Assembly: GCA_016234115.1 (NCBI GenBank)
Contig: JACRHD010000021.1
Coordinates: forward strand, 109,395-173,394
Source: Nitrospirota bacterium
GTDB lineage: Bacteria > Nitrospirota > Thermodesulfovibrionia > UBA6902
Length of the DNA: 64,000 nt
Reading direction: 5' to 3'
Under the pieces are notes generated by a model. The model saw only the letters and a list, made by a program, of their open reading frames with translations. It was not told where the DNA came from and did not search any database. A program made the position numbers and the translations under genes. Positions 9,498 to 18,846 of the stretch are shown one piece after another (positions within the stretch are counted from its first letter, which is position 1; every line of letters starts with the position of its first letter).

Positions 9498-11015
9498 TTA
9501 TTCCCTCACCGCCCCAAGCATCTCCCTGCACTCCTCCGCCTCGGTCATCTTTCCCCTCTTTTCATACCCGGTAATCAGTATCTTCAGCTTCTTCGCAAGC
9601 ACCCTTATAATGTTCTCCCTGTAATCCACCTCGGCCTCCTGCTTCAGCAATCTCATCAGCGACTTCACCCTGAACCTGTCCATAGCGGGATATCTCCGCG
9701 AAAGCTGATCTTCATGCCCGCCGTATTTGATGACGGAGAGAGACGGTTCAAGGCCCACGGGGTGATGCCGGGATATTTTAAGCCACAGGTCGTAGTCTTC
9801 GCAGACAGGCAGGGCTTCGTCGAACAGCCCGTATTTTTCGAGCAGTGTCTTTTTAACAAGCACACCCGAAGGCGACACGAGACAGCGTTCAAGCGACGGG
9901 CCCCATATCCAGCCTTCAGGTTTCTTATGGTGCCTGCACGGATTGACCCGCGACCCGTTTCGTATCCAGGCCTCTTCTGACTGAAGTATGTGGTAGAAAG
10001 GGAATTGTTTCAGGTAGGAAACCTGGTTCTTCAGCTTGTCCTTCTCCCAGCAGTCGTCGGAATCTAAAAAGGCTATCCATTCGGAATTCGCGCGTTTGAC
10101 GCCTTCATTCCTTGCACGCGAAGGGCCTGAATTGCGGGACAGGAAGACAGGCGTGACCTTTTTGCCGTAGCTCTTCAGGACGTCCCGTGTTTCATTGTCG
10201 GAGCAGTCGTCGACAATGATAATTTCATCCGGCATATGTGATTGGGACAGAACAGAATCGATTGAACGCTTTATCGTGTCCGGGCGGTTAAAAACCGGGA
10301 TGACCACTGTTATCCCGGCAGAGTTGTCGCCTGAAAAGCTGAAGATGTCCGCCATTTTTTTTGTAAACAAAGCAAGGTTCTCATTAAAATCCCGGCGCGT
10401 GTCATCGTCCGAATAATCCGTGCCGAATTTCAGACAATGAAAGCTGACGCCGGACCCGCTGAAAACCTTCGCCTGAGAAAAGCATTCCATATCAACGGCA
10501 TCGTATTTCCCCCCTCTTTGGAAAAGAGGGGCTGGGGGAGTTATTTCAAAAATTCCCCACTTCCCGTTGCAATGCTTCGCAGCAACGGGAGCCCGGCCCC
10601 CCTTTGCCAAAGGGGGGGATATGCTCAATAATGAATGGACATCCACTATCTTTTCATCGAACGGAACCGGGAGCCTCATATCGAGCTCTATCTCTTCACC
10701 GCTTTCGTTCATCACATGACGCGGTCTTAGCCATTCACCGAGGCGCTGTCCCCGGTCCATAACGCCGCAGGTCCCGATATTGACGACAAAGAGAGGCATC
10801 AGGTTGTCGAGTATCCAGCGCGCTGCCTCAGCGCTTGCATCAGGTCCGGCCCCTGTAGTCAGTACGAGAATGCCGGCGTTCAACCGCGCCTGCCCCTTAA
10901 GCGCCCCTGCTTTCAGCGCCTCGAGCGAATGCGCCGGTATGCCCTTTGATAAAAAAAAATCTTTCGGGACTTCCTTTTTGAGCGCGATAGTAATGACAAG
11001 CCTTATGCCCTTCAT
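9498..11015 (-). CDS. Fusion: N-terminal nucleoside phosphorylase-like domain plus C-terminal family 2 glycosyltransferase
   Basis: N-terminus IALKKEVP...GILVLTTGAGPDASAEAARWIL...VVNIGTCG...VDMECFSQA (phosphorylase/nucleosidase style); C-terminus ITVVIPVFNRPDTIKRSIDSVLSQ...IIIVDDCSDNETRDVL...NSGPSRARNEGV...IAFLDSDDCW (GT2). Confidence 0.8.
   Translation of the reverse strand: MKGIRLVITIALKKEVPKDFFLSKGIPAHSLEALKAGALKGQARLNAGILVLTTGAGPDASAEAARWILDNLMPLFVVNIGTCGVMDRGQRLGEWLRPRHVMNESGEEIELDMRLPVPFDEKIVDVHSLLSISPPLAKGGRAPVAAKHCNGKWGIFEITPPAPLFQRGGKYDAVDMECFSQAKVFSGSGVSFHCLKFGTDYSDDDTRRDFNENLALFTKKMADIFSFSGDNSAGITVVIPVFNRPDTIKRSIDSVLSQSHMPDEIIIVDDCSDNETRDVLKSYGKKVTPVFLSRNSGPSRARNEGVKRANSEWIAFLDSDDCWEKDKLKNQVSYLKQFPFYHILQSEEAWIRNGSRVNPCRHHKKPEGWIWGPSLERCLVSPSGVLVKKTLLEKYGLFDEALPVCEDYDLWLKISRHHPVGLEPSLSVIKYGGHEDQLSRRYPAMDRFRVKSLMRLLKQEAEVDYRENIIRVLAKKLKILITGYEKRGKMTEAEECREMLGAVRE
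10500..10632. repeat. SPPLAKGG-type palindromic element, copy 2, inside a CDS
   Basis: cccccctctttggaaaagaggggctgggggag...cccggcccccctttgccaaaggggggg; matches the core at 4700-4790. Central ttcccgttgcaatgcttcgcagcaacggga is a further hairpin. Confidence 0.85.
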
Positions 11016-11743
11016 CGGTCTTTCAGAAATTCAATCCACTCCCCGTTGACGTAAACCCGGTTGGGGCGAAAATGTTTTTTGTAGGACATCTTCCGGTTCT
11101 CTTCAATATAAAATCCGAGGTAGTAATATTTCTTGCCCATAGAACCGGCAAGGGATATTTCCTGCAGAACGCTGAATACTCCCGGCCTTCTGTCGAGGTA
11201 ACCGGTATCGTAGTAGAAATAATTTGAAGACAGGGCATCCTCAGCCTCATCGACGATGCCCACGGCAATGAGCTTGCCGCCGATATAATAATTCATCTCG
11301 ATTATATGATCGTATCCCGCGTGAAGGGTGAAGAGCGCGGAGAAAGGGTCTCCGCCTTTGCCGTCTATGCCGTTTGCATGTTTGCGGCTCAGGTATTCTT
11401 CATAAAGCATGACCTTTTCGGTTGAAAGGGAAGGACTGGGACGAATTTCAATCCGGACATCTTTATTGTTCCTCAGGGTCCTTTTCTGGCCCGCGCTCAT
11501 TATGAAACTCCCGGTTTCAAGGCGCAGGGGTTTACACGCCGAACAGTCTTTGCAAACGTTACGATAGAAGACATGTCCCGCCCGCCTGTAGCCCCGGGCC
11601 AGAAGCTCATGATACTTTTCCGTTTGCCCGGGAGCGGGAATAATATATTCCGATGTGGAAATTCTTCCGTCTTCGAAATAGGGACATTGGGAATCATACT
11701 CAAATATGCGCGGTTGCTGAGGCGGTCTTATCTTCATGTACAA
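11012..11743 (-). CDS. bpt: Arginyl/leucyl-tRNA--protein transferase (N-end rule transferase)
   Basis: CPYFEDGRISTSEYIIP...YHELLARGYRRAGHVFYRNVCKDCSACKPLRL; ATGA overlap with the downstream gene. Confidence 0.88.
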   Translation of the reverse strand: MYMKIRPPQQPRIFEYDSQCPYFEDGRISTSEYIIPAPGQTEKYHELLARGYRRAGHVFYRNVCKDCSACKPLRLETGSFIMSAGQKRTLRNNKDVRIEIRPSPSLSTEKVMLYEEYLSRKHANGIDGKGGDPFSALFTLHAGYDHIIEMNYYIGGKLIAVGIVDEAEDALSSNYFYYDTGYLDRRPGVFSVLQEISLAGSMGKKYYYLGFYIEENRKMSYKKHFRPNRVYVNGEWIEFLKDR

Positions 11744-11823
11744 AATATTTTTGAAAACGGGTAAAATTGTTATGCTCTTATATCATAACAGTTGAGGGGC
11801 TGAAATCCACAAGACTTCGTCGC

Positions 11824-12005
11824 AGAGGCGCAAGGGGGAGACTGCTACGGAATTTCTATACGACACCTATTCAAAAGAACCTTTGCAGGACAGAAAAATA
11901 TAATTATTAAAGATACAAAAGAGCGCAGAAGCAAAAATGTTAAGATGGTGTTTGTCGATTATAGAAATTCCGTAGCAGGCTCCCCTTTGCGCCTGTAAAG
12001 ATGTT
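11824..12005. repeat. MITE-like palindromic element, copy B (inverted relative to copy A)
   Basis: aggcgcaagggggagactgctacggaatttctatacgacacct ... ggtgtttgtcgattatagaaattccgtagcaggctcccctttgcgcctgtaaagatgtt. Confidence 0.85.
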
Positions 12006-12042
12006 AACCGGGATTTATGATGTTTGAAAGTTAATTACAGCC

Positions 12043-12741
12043 ATGATAAACACATTCCTGAACATGCTCTTCCCCGAGACATGCCCGGTATGCGGCGGGC
12101 CCGCGAGAGACCATTATACGGCGCCTGTTTGCCAGGGCTGCTGGAGGAAAATTTCGCCATATCAGGGGCCTGCATGCCGGAGATGCGGTAAGCCCCTTGT
12201 TTCAGATGTTTCCACTAAATGCGGGGAATGTCTTCAGGACGAGCCTTTCTTTACACATGCCGTGAGCTTCGGGCTTTACGAGGGTGTATTGAGAAAGGCA
12301 ATCGGCCTGCTGAAATATCACAATGTCAACCGGCTTTCAAGGCCTTTATCTGATATAATGTTATCGGTCTGTATGCCTTCTGTCGATGCTGTCGTCCCGG
12401 TCCCGCTGCACGAAAGGCGTCTGAGGCGGAGAGAGTTCAACCAGTCCGCCCTTCTTGCCAAGTATCTGGCAAGAAGTCTTGGGACGTCCGTGATTCTCAA
12501 CTGCCTCGTCAAGATCAGGGACACAACGCCGCAGGTGGGCCTCAGGTCGCATGACAGGAGGAAAAACCTTAGGAATGCCTTTGAGGTCCGGAGGCCTGAC
12601 CTGATAGAAAGGAAAGATATCATGCTTGTAGACGATGTAGTAACAACAGGCGCGACTGTCGGAGAATGTTCACGCGCGCTGAAGAAAGCGGGCGCTGAAA
12701 ATATTTATGTATTAACGCTTGCACACGGCATGATGGAGTAG
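12043..12741 (+). CDS. comF: ComF family phosphoribosyltransferase-like protein
   Basis: Zn-binding CPVCGGPA...CQGCW...CRRCGKP...CGEC; PRPP motif IMLVDDVVTTGATVGECSRALKKAGA. Confidence 0.9.
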   Translation: MINTFLNMLFPETCPVCGGPARDHYTAPVCQGCWRKISPYQGPACRRCGKPLVSDVSTKCGECLQDEPFFTHAVSFGLYEGVLRKAIGLLKYHNVNRLSRPLSDIMLSVCMPSVDAVVPVPLHERRLRRREFNQSALLAKYLARSLGTSVILNCLVKIRDTTPQVGLRSHDRRKNLRNAFEVRRPDLIERKDIMLVDDVVTTGATVGECSRALKKAGAENIYVLTLAHGMME

Positions 12742-12762
12742 TATAATTAGCACCGATACAAC

Positions 12763-12790
12763 GTAGGGGCGTATTGCAATACGCCCCTGC
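12763..12790. repeat. GTAGGGGCG hairpin 3 (gtaggggcgtatt gc aatacgcccctgc)
   Basis: Near-perfect palindrome between two + strand genes. Confidence 0.85.
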
Positions 12791-12803
12791 ATAACAAAAC
12801 ACC

Positions 12804-13652
12804 ATGTTCCCGATATTAAACAAAACTAAAATAGCCCCGCTGGTGGACGAGATGACGATCAAAGCCCCTAATATTGCCGCCCACGCAAAGGCCGGAAATT
12901 TCGTTGTCCTTAGGATACATGAGAAGGGCGAACGGATCCCCCTGACCATTGCCGACACGGATAAACAGGCCGGTACTATCACCCTGCTCTTTCAGAAGAT
13001 CGGCAAGACAACGGTGGAATTAGGAAGGATGGAGCCGGGCGAATCCATCAGGGACATCGCGGGACCTCTCGGGCACCCGACCCCGATAACCCAATACGGA
13101 CACTGTGTCCTCGTCGGCGGAGGAATTGGTTCGGCCACACTTTATCCCGTCCTGAAGGCGTTGAAAGACGCGGAGAACAAAACCACCATAATCCTCGGGG
13201 CGCGGACCAAAGAGCTTCTTGTATGGGAAGATAAATTCGGCGCGCTTGCCGATGAGATGCTGCCTACCACAGACGACGGGAGTTCCGGCAGAAAAGGCCT
13301 TGTCACAGAGGCGCTGAAAGAGGTAATCGAGAAGGGACCGGTTGATCTGGTAATCGCCGTAGGTCCTATCAGGATGATGAAGGCGGTCTCGGACCTTACC
13401 AGGCCGCACGCGATAAAAACCATAGTGAGCCTTAACCCCGTAATGGTCGAGGGCACGGGAATGTGCGGGGCCTGCAGGGTGACCATCGGCGGGAAGACAA
13501 GGTTCGCGTGCGTCGACGGCCCGGAGTTTGACGCACACGAGGTAGATTTTCAGGAACTTGAAAGACGCCTGAGTTTCTATAAAAATGAAGAGCAACAGGC
13601 GCTGCATTTATTCTTGAGGAGAAGGAAGAGAAAAGTAACGAGTAACACGTGA
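12804..13652 (+). CDS. Sulfide dehydrogenase / NfnA-type FAD/NAD-binding subunit
   Basis: VLVGGGIGSATLYPVLKAL, GMCGACRVTIGGKTRFACVDGPEFDAHEVDF; next to an NfnB-like gene. Confidence 0.85.
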   Translation: MFPILNKTKIAPLVDEMTIKAPNIAAHAKAGNFVVLRIHEKGERIPLTIADTDKQAGTITLLFQKIGKTTVELGRMEPGESIRDIAGPLGHPTPITQYGHCVLVGGGIGSATLYPVLKALKDAENKTTIILGARTKELLVWEDKFGALADEMLPTTDDGSSGRKGLVTEALKEVIEKGPVDLVIAVGPIRMMKAVSDLTRPHAIKTIVSLNPVMVEGTGMCGACRVTIGGKTRFACVDGPEFDAHEVDFQELERRLSFYKNEEQQALHLFLRRRKRKVTSNT

Positions 13653-13705
13653 CAAGTGACGGGAATGGCCCTTTACTCGTTACTCGTCACCAGTCACTCG
13701 TCACT
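13634..13705. repeat. Inverted word repeat (gtaacgagtaacacgtgacaagtgac / ttactcgttactcgtcaccagtcactcgtcact)
   Basis: Arm 1 overlaps the last codons and TGA of the upstream CDS. Confidence 0.8.
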
Positions 13706-13713
13706 GTTTTCAT

Positions 13714-15114
13714 ATGAGACACAGAGACCCGTTAAAAAGGAAAAACGATTTCAAGGAAGTATCTCTGGGACTGACTGAAAAGCAGGCGGACAAAGAAGCG
13801 GCCCGCTGTCTTCAGTGCAAAAAACCCCACTGTGTATCGGGGTGTCCGGTTGAGGTCGATATCCCGAAATTCATTTCATTTGTAAAGGAAAAGGACTATT
13901 TGGGCGGGCTGAAAAAAATCCGTGAGTACAATATGCTCCCCGCCATTTGCGGCAGGGTCTGCCCGCAGGAGACCCAGTGTCAGGGTTATTGCATTCTTGG
14001 GAAAAAGAAGAGACCGGTCTCGATAGGCGCGCTCGAACGCTTTGTCGCCGATTATGAAGCAACCGTGGGACGGCCGGAGCTTCCTGAAGTAAATCCGCCT
14101 AACGGGCATAAGGTGGCTGTTGTCGGTTCGGGGCCTGCCGGCCTTACAGTGGCTGCTGACCTCGCGAAACTGGGTTACGACGTCACGGTCTTCGAGGCCC
14201 TCCATGAAGCCGGGGGCGTGCTTACCTACGGCATCCCGGAATTCCGCCTGCCGAAGAAAATCATCCAGCGGGAGGCCGACTTTGTGAAAAGCCTCGGGGT
14301 AAAGATATTAGTTAATCATGTAATCGGAAGGACGCTGACTGTCGAAGAACTCTTTGCGGACGGCTTCAGGGCGCTGTTTATCGGAGTAGGCGCGGGTTCC
14401 CCCAAGTATATGGGCATACCGGGGGAAAACCTGAACAACGTTTATTTCGCGTCCGAATTTCTCACAAGGGTCAATCTCATGAAGGCCCATAAATTTCCGG
14501 CATATGATACCCCTGTAAAGAAGGCCTCTCAGGTGGCGGTGGTAGGCGCGGGCAACGTTGCCATGGATTCGGCGAGGACCGCGTTGAGACTCGGGGCAAA
14601 GAAGGTCTATATCGTCTACAGGAGGACCGAGCGTGAAATGCCGTCCAGACATGAGGAGGTCGAGAACGCGAAGGAAGAAGGCGTGGAGTTCATGTTCCTG
14701 TCCAATCCGAAGGAGATTGTGGGAGACGAGAACGGATATGTAAAGGCCCTCAGGTGCGACAAGATGGTAATGTGCGAGCCTGATGAATCCGGCAGAAGGA
14801 AACCCGAATGTTCGGGAGAGGAATTCACGCTCGACGTGGACCAGGTGATAATGGCAATAGGCCAGACGTCGAATCCCATACTCATCCGCTCGATACTCGG
14901 GCTGAAGCTGTGGGGCGAAGGGTATATCGTATCGGACAAAGACGGCAGGACAAACTTACCCGGAATGTTCGCCGGAGGAGACATCACCACAGGGGCCGCC
15001 ACCGTCATCAGCGCCATGGGCGCAGGCAAACGCGCCGCGCGGTCGATTGATGATTATATAATGGGACGTACGGAAACCACTCCGAAGACGCCTGAACCTG
15101 CTTTAACTTCGTAA
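13714..15114 (+). CDS. gltA: NADPH-dependent glutamate synthase small-chain-like / NfnB-SudA flavoprotein
   Basis: Cys motifs CLQCKKPHCVSGCPV, VCPQETQCQGYC; VAVVGSGPAGLTVAADLAKLGYDVTVFEA; AGGDITTGAATVISAMGAGKRAA. Confidence 0.9.
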   Translation: MRHRDPLKRKNDFKEVSLGLTEKQADKEAARCLQCKKPHCVSGCPVEVDIPKFISFVKEKDYLGGLKKIREYNMLPAICGRVCPQETQCQGYCILGKKKRPVSIGALERFVADYEATVGRPELPEVNPPNGHKVAVVGSGPAGLTVAADLAKLGYDVTVFEALHEAGGVLTYGIPEFRLPKKIIQREADFVKSLGVKILVNHVIGRTLTVEELFADGFRALFIGVGAGSPKYMGIPGENLNNVYFASEFLTRVNLMKAHKFPAYDTPVKKASQVAVVGAGNVAMDSARTALRLGAKKVYIVYRRTEREMPSRHEEVENAKEEGVEFMFLSNPKEIVGDENGYVKALRCDKMVMCEPDESGRRKPECSGEEFTLDVDQVIMAIGQTSNPILIRSILGLKLWGEGYIVSDKDGRTNLPGMFAGGDITTGAATVISAMGAGKRAARSIDDYIMGRTETTPKTPEPALTS

Positions 15115-15133
15115 CTCTCTTCCAGCCTTTTGT

Positions 15134-15156
15134 GTTTCGGGAGTCCCTCCCGAAAC
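15134..15156. terminator. Hairpin gtttcgggag-tcc-ctcccgaaac
   Basis: Perfect arms in the gap between convergent gltA and thrC; a related hairpin tttcgggaaggattcccgaaa lies at 15228-15248. Confidence 0.6.
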
Positions 15157-15284
15157 CAGTCCGATAATAGAATGTGCGAAACTATGGAATAGAAGAAACA
15201 CTGCATCCTGTGGTGACGTTGGATCGATTTCGGGAAGGATTCCCGAAATACGGAAAATGGTTCAAACTGTTCAAGCGGCTGGAA

Positions 15285-16745
15285 CTAATCAGGACCGACC
15301 AGCTTCTCCAACTGCTCAATTATCGCCCCCGGCTCCGCAGCGACCCTCGGGGGGCGCATGGTCTCAAGGTTGAAATCCGCCAACTGCTTTAAGGAAGCGC
15401 ACTGCGGTATCGGGATATCGGGATAATTCTTCTGGAAGTCCGGGAACTTCGAGGGTGATGCGGTCTCAAGGACGGCGATGATCGATTTGACTTCGCTGAA
15501 ATACTGCCGATACCTGTAGGACGCCGCCACCCCTATGACTCCATGCGGTTCGAGGACGATATTGTTTCTCCGCCAGAACCTTACGATATGCGCCTCGATG
15601 TCCTCATTCGTGATGATGTCCTCCACGAAAACATCTCCGCGGAGGTTCTCCGCAACATAGGGCGTTATGGTCCTTTTCCCCGCAAGGATGTCGGGGATAT
15701 TTACCGGGGACTCTCCGTAAAGGAAAAGGATGCGCTCAAGGTTCGAGGGCACGGAGATATCCATTGAATTCGCCAGCGTATGCTTGTTGCTCAGGCTGCC
15801 GTGGGAGGTCCCTTTGCCGACGATATTCGCGAAGATATTGTTTGCGTTGGTGCCCGCGATAAACATTTTAACCGGCAGTCCCATCCGCTTTGCCATCAAC
15901 CCCGCGGTCAGATTGCCGAGATTGCCTGAAGGCACTGAAAACAGGATTGGCTGGTCCGGGAACCTCCTGTTGAGCTCGGCCCAGATATAAAAATAATAAA
16001 TGGTCTGGGGCAGGAGCCTCCAGAGGGAAATGGAATTGGCGGAGGTGAGCCTGAATCTTTCACGCACATCATCGTTGCTGAGCATGCCCTTGGCCAGCCG
16101 CTGGCAGTCGTCGAAATTCCCGTCTATCGGGATCGCGCGGACATTGCCGGTCACGGAGAGCATCTGCTTCTCCTGGACTTCGGAAACCCTTTCCGCGGGA
16201 TATAGTACAAGTACATTAGTATGGGGCAGACCGTAAAAGGCCGTCTGTATCGCCGTGCCGGTATCACCCGAAGTGGCGACGATAATTGTGGCCCGTCTGC
16301 GGTTTACCGAGAGATGATAACTCATCAGCCTTGCCAAAAACCTGGCGGCAAAGTCCTTGAAGCTGCACGAAGGCCCCCTGTCGAGACGGGCAATGACGAG
16401 ATTGTTGTCATCCAGCGCGGTCTCAATCGGTATAAATGTTTCCTTATATGCGCCGTCGCAAATGTCGGACAGGACAGCGTCGGGGACCTCGTCCGCGGGG
16501 AGAAAGCCCCTCATTATCACCCAGGCCATCTCCTGATAAGTGAGTCCCGACAGGTTCCTGAAAGTCGTCTCGGGAAAACGCGGCATCCCTGCCGGCATAA
16601 AGAGTCCATAATCGGCGGAAAGCCCCCTTTCGAGCACGACATTCCATCTATGATGAATTTTTCCAGCGCGGTCGCGCGTCGATACAAAGAGCGGATCGCC
16701 TGCGGCGCCGTCCGGCAGCATCTGACGTATCTTGTTCATATCCAT
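15285..16745 (-). CDS. thrC: Threonine synthase
   Basis: PLP Lys motif GPSCSFKDFAARFLARLM; ATSGDTGTAIQTAFYG; VPSGNLGNLTAGLMAKRMGLP. Confidence 0.88.
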   Translation of the reverse strand: MDMNKIRQMLPDGAAGDPLFVSTRDRAGKIHHRWNVVLERGLSADYGLFMPAGMPRFPETTFRNLSGLTYQEMAWVIMRGFLPADEVPDAVLSDICDGAYKETFIPIETALDDNNLVIARLDRGPSCSFKDFAARFLARLMSYHLSVNRRRATIIVATSGDTGTAIQTAFYGLPHTNVLVLYPAERVSEVQEKQMLSVTGNVRAIPIDGNFDDCQRLAKGMLSNDDVRERFRLTSANSISLWRLLPQTIYYFYIWAELNRRFPDQPILFSVPSGNLGNLTAGLMAKRMGLPVKMFIAGTNANNIFANIVGKGTSHGSLSNKHTLANSMDISVPSNLERILFLYGESPVNIPDILAGKRTITPYVAENLRGDVFVEDIITNEDIEAHIVRFWRRNNIVLEPHGVIGVAASYRYRQYFSEVKSIIAVLETASPSKFPDFQKNYPDIPIPQCASLKQLADFNLETMRPPRVAAEPGAIIEQLEKLVGPD

Positions 16746-16795
16746 AAACCAAACTCCTTTATTAAACAGGGGCGTCTTTAAGGGCCTCTCTGCCT

Positions 16796-16818
16796 GAATA
16801 GTCTATTATAGACTATTC
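16796..16818. promoter_or_regulatory. 23-nt palindrome gaatagtctattatagactattc upstream of thrC
   Basis: Perfect 10-bp arms around tta, about 51 bp upstream of the ATG. Confidence 0.45.
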
Positions 16819-16886
16819 GAGACACGGCAATAAGGTCAATATGGCCCGGGGGGGGAAAAGAGCCCAGGGGCGCGGAAGTTCAAAAA

Positions 16887-16914
16887 GCAGGGGCGGGTTA
16901 ACGCCCGCCCCTGC
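16887..16914. repeat. GTAGGGGCG-family hairpin (gcaggggcgggttaacgcccgcccctgc)
   Basis: Palindrome just downstream of the peptidyl-prolyl isomerase gene. Confidence 0.85.
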
Positions 16915-16938
16915 AATATAAAAGCCCCTTTGCGCGGC

Positions 16939-17814
16939 TTATTTCTTCTGTTCACCCTCCCATGGGAGAGGGACCGAGGCAAGGGCATTTTCGTCCTTTT
17001 TGACATCGACTTTCTTTCTCAGGCCTTCAAGATATGTGTCGATAAGCGCCTTCTGTTTTTCCGCAAGCAATTGCCTCTTTATGGCCTCCTTTGATTGCTC
17101 AAAGGGAGCTGTTTCACCTCTTTGAATATCAGTCAACTGGATAACGTGATAACCGAAACGGGTCTTTACAGGCTCGCCGACCTCGCCGGGTTTAAGGCGA
17201 AGCACAGCCTGCTCGAACTCCGGCACCATCTGCCCCCTGCCGAAATATCCGAGGTCGCCGCCTTTTGCCGCCGAGCCTTTGTCTTTAGACAGCGACTCAG
17301 CGAGTTTAGAAAAACTTTCACCCTTCTTGACGCGTTCGTATATTTTCTTTGCCTGGGCCTCAGTCTCCACAAGGATATGGCTGGCCCTGATCTTGCTGCC
17401 TATCGTAAACTTATCGGCGTTCTTGCTGTAAAAGTCCCTGACCTCCGAGTCATCCACCTTTGCCTTGTCTTCAATCTCTTTCTTGAGGAGAAGGCCGACG
17501 ATATTCATCTTTTCAAACTCTTTCATCTTTTCAACATACTCCGGGTCTTTGTCGAGCTTCATCCTCTTCGCATCCTGGTAGATAAGCTCTCTCTTGATGA
17601 GCTCGTCAAGAAATTTCTCCTTGCCTTCTTTGCCGGAGAACTGGCTCCTGGCCCATTCAGGTATGCGGGCTATCTCCTTGAGAAACTCCTCCTGAGTAAC
17701 CTCCGCTTTCCCGACCTTGGCAAGAGCGGGGCTGCTTGATGTTTCCTTCTGTTGACACCCTGCAACAATGAATATTGCCAGCAGCATCATCAATAAAAGC
17801 GACCCTTTCTTCAT
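16939..17814 (-). CDS. Parvulin-type peptidyl-prolyl cis-trans isomerase lipoprotein
   Basis: Lipobox FIVAGC; IRASHILVETEAQAKKIYERVKKGESFSKLAESLSKDKGSAAKGGDLGYFGRGQMVPEFE. Confidence 0.92.
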   Translation of the reverse strand: MKKGSLLLMMLLAIFIVAGCQQKETSSSPALAKVGKAEVTQEEFLKEIARIPEWARSQFSGKEGKEKFLDELIKRELIYQDAKRMKLDKDPEYVEKMKEFEKMNIVGLLLKKEIEDKAKVDDSEVRDFYSKNADKFTIGSKIRASHILVETEAQAKKIYERVKKGESFSKLAESLSKDKGSAAKGGDLGYFGRGQMVPEFEQAVLRLKPGEVGEPVKTRFGYHVIQLTDIQRGETAPFEQSKEAIKRQLLAEKQKALIDTYLEGLRKKVDVKKDENALASVPLPWEGEQKK

Positions 17815-18128
17815 TTTCTTCTCCTTATAATTTTGAGTTCACAACTTGTGACAGGTTTTTTATACCATAACAGGGTTTATTTTACAATAAGACTTCATCC
17901 GGATGTGTAACCCCTCATCAGTTACGTGGATAACGCTGTCTGCACGAGCTCATAGAACTGTGACTTGCAAGAATGTAAACGGAAAAGTTTTCTTTCATCA
18001 AGAGATATCATCCTAAAAATGGATTCCCGACTACTACCTCGGGAATGACGATCTTTAGTATATCCCTTTACCCCGCGTAAGAAAGCCTCAGATAGGCCCT
18101 TCCCGTCCTCTCAACTTCATAACCTCTA

Positions 18129-18332
18129 TCCCGGATTATTCATAAACTCCGGGAGGTATGATTCAAAAACATGTTGCAGCAAACCTTATCCGGAATTTTC
18201 GCGCGGCGTAAAAAGTACACTCTGTAATAGCAATAACTTGAAGAGCGAAAAGTCCCGACAAATAATCTCATTGCTTTTCAAGATGTTTTTGAATCATGCC
18301 TCCCGGAGTACGATATTTGTGAATAATCCGGG
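18129..18332. repeat. Long imperfect inverted repeat (arms of about 44-50 bp, loop about 110 bp)
   Basis: 18129-18172 tcccggattattcataaactccgggaggtatgattcaaaaacat vs reverse complement of 18283-18332. Confidence 0.8.
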
Positions 18333-18374
18333 CTATGTTTCTTGGAGTTGTCCGCAGCGGTCCGCGGCCAAACG

Positions 18375-18845
18375 TTATTTATGGCTTAAGAGGCATACGG
18401 CCTGCGCCGCGATCCCCTCGCCCCTTCCGGTAAAGCCCATGCCTTCGTTAGACTTGGCCTTTATATTGATCGCAGCAAGAGGTATCCCGGCTTTTGAAAT
18501 GTTCTCTTTCATTTCATCGATGTAAGGCAGGAGTTTCGGCTTTTCGGTTATAACGGTTGAATCGATATTGACAATGCCGAACCCTTTTTCCCCGGCCAGC
18601 TCTACAACTTTTGAAAGGAGCTTAATGCTCGATGCGCCTTTCCATTTATCATCCGTATCAGGGAAATGCCCGCCTATGTCCCCTTCGCCCAATGCGCCGA
18701 TGATGGAGTCGATTATCGCATGCACAAGCACGTCCGCATCGGAGTGCCCGAGGAGGCCTTTCTCAAAAGGTATCTCCACACCCCCGAGGATGAGCCTTCT
18801 GCCTTCAACCAGTCTGTGCGAGTCGTAGCCGATGCCTATTCTCAT
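18375..18845 (-). CDS. ispF: 2-C-methyl-D-erythritol 2,4-cyclodiphosphate synthase
   Basis: [50 protein letters not shown]. Confidence 0.97.
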   Translation of the reverse strand: MRIGIGYDSHRLVEGRRLILGGVEIPFEKGLLGHSDADVLVHAIIDSIIGALGEGDIGGHFPDTDDKWKGASSIKLLSKVVELAGEKGFGIVNIDSTVITEKPKLLPYIDEMKENISKAGIPLAAINIKAKSNEGMGFTGRGEGIAAQAVCLLSHK

Positions 18846-18846
18846 A

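Noticed and set aside
15134-15248. Two cgggag/ctcccg hairpins as a riboswitch
   Set aside because: They lie between convergent genes at their 3' ends, so terminator or repeat is the simpler reading.
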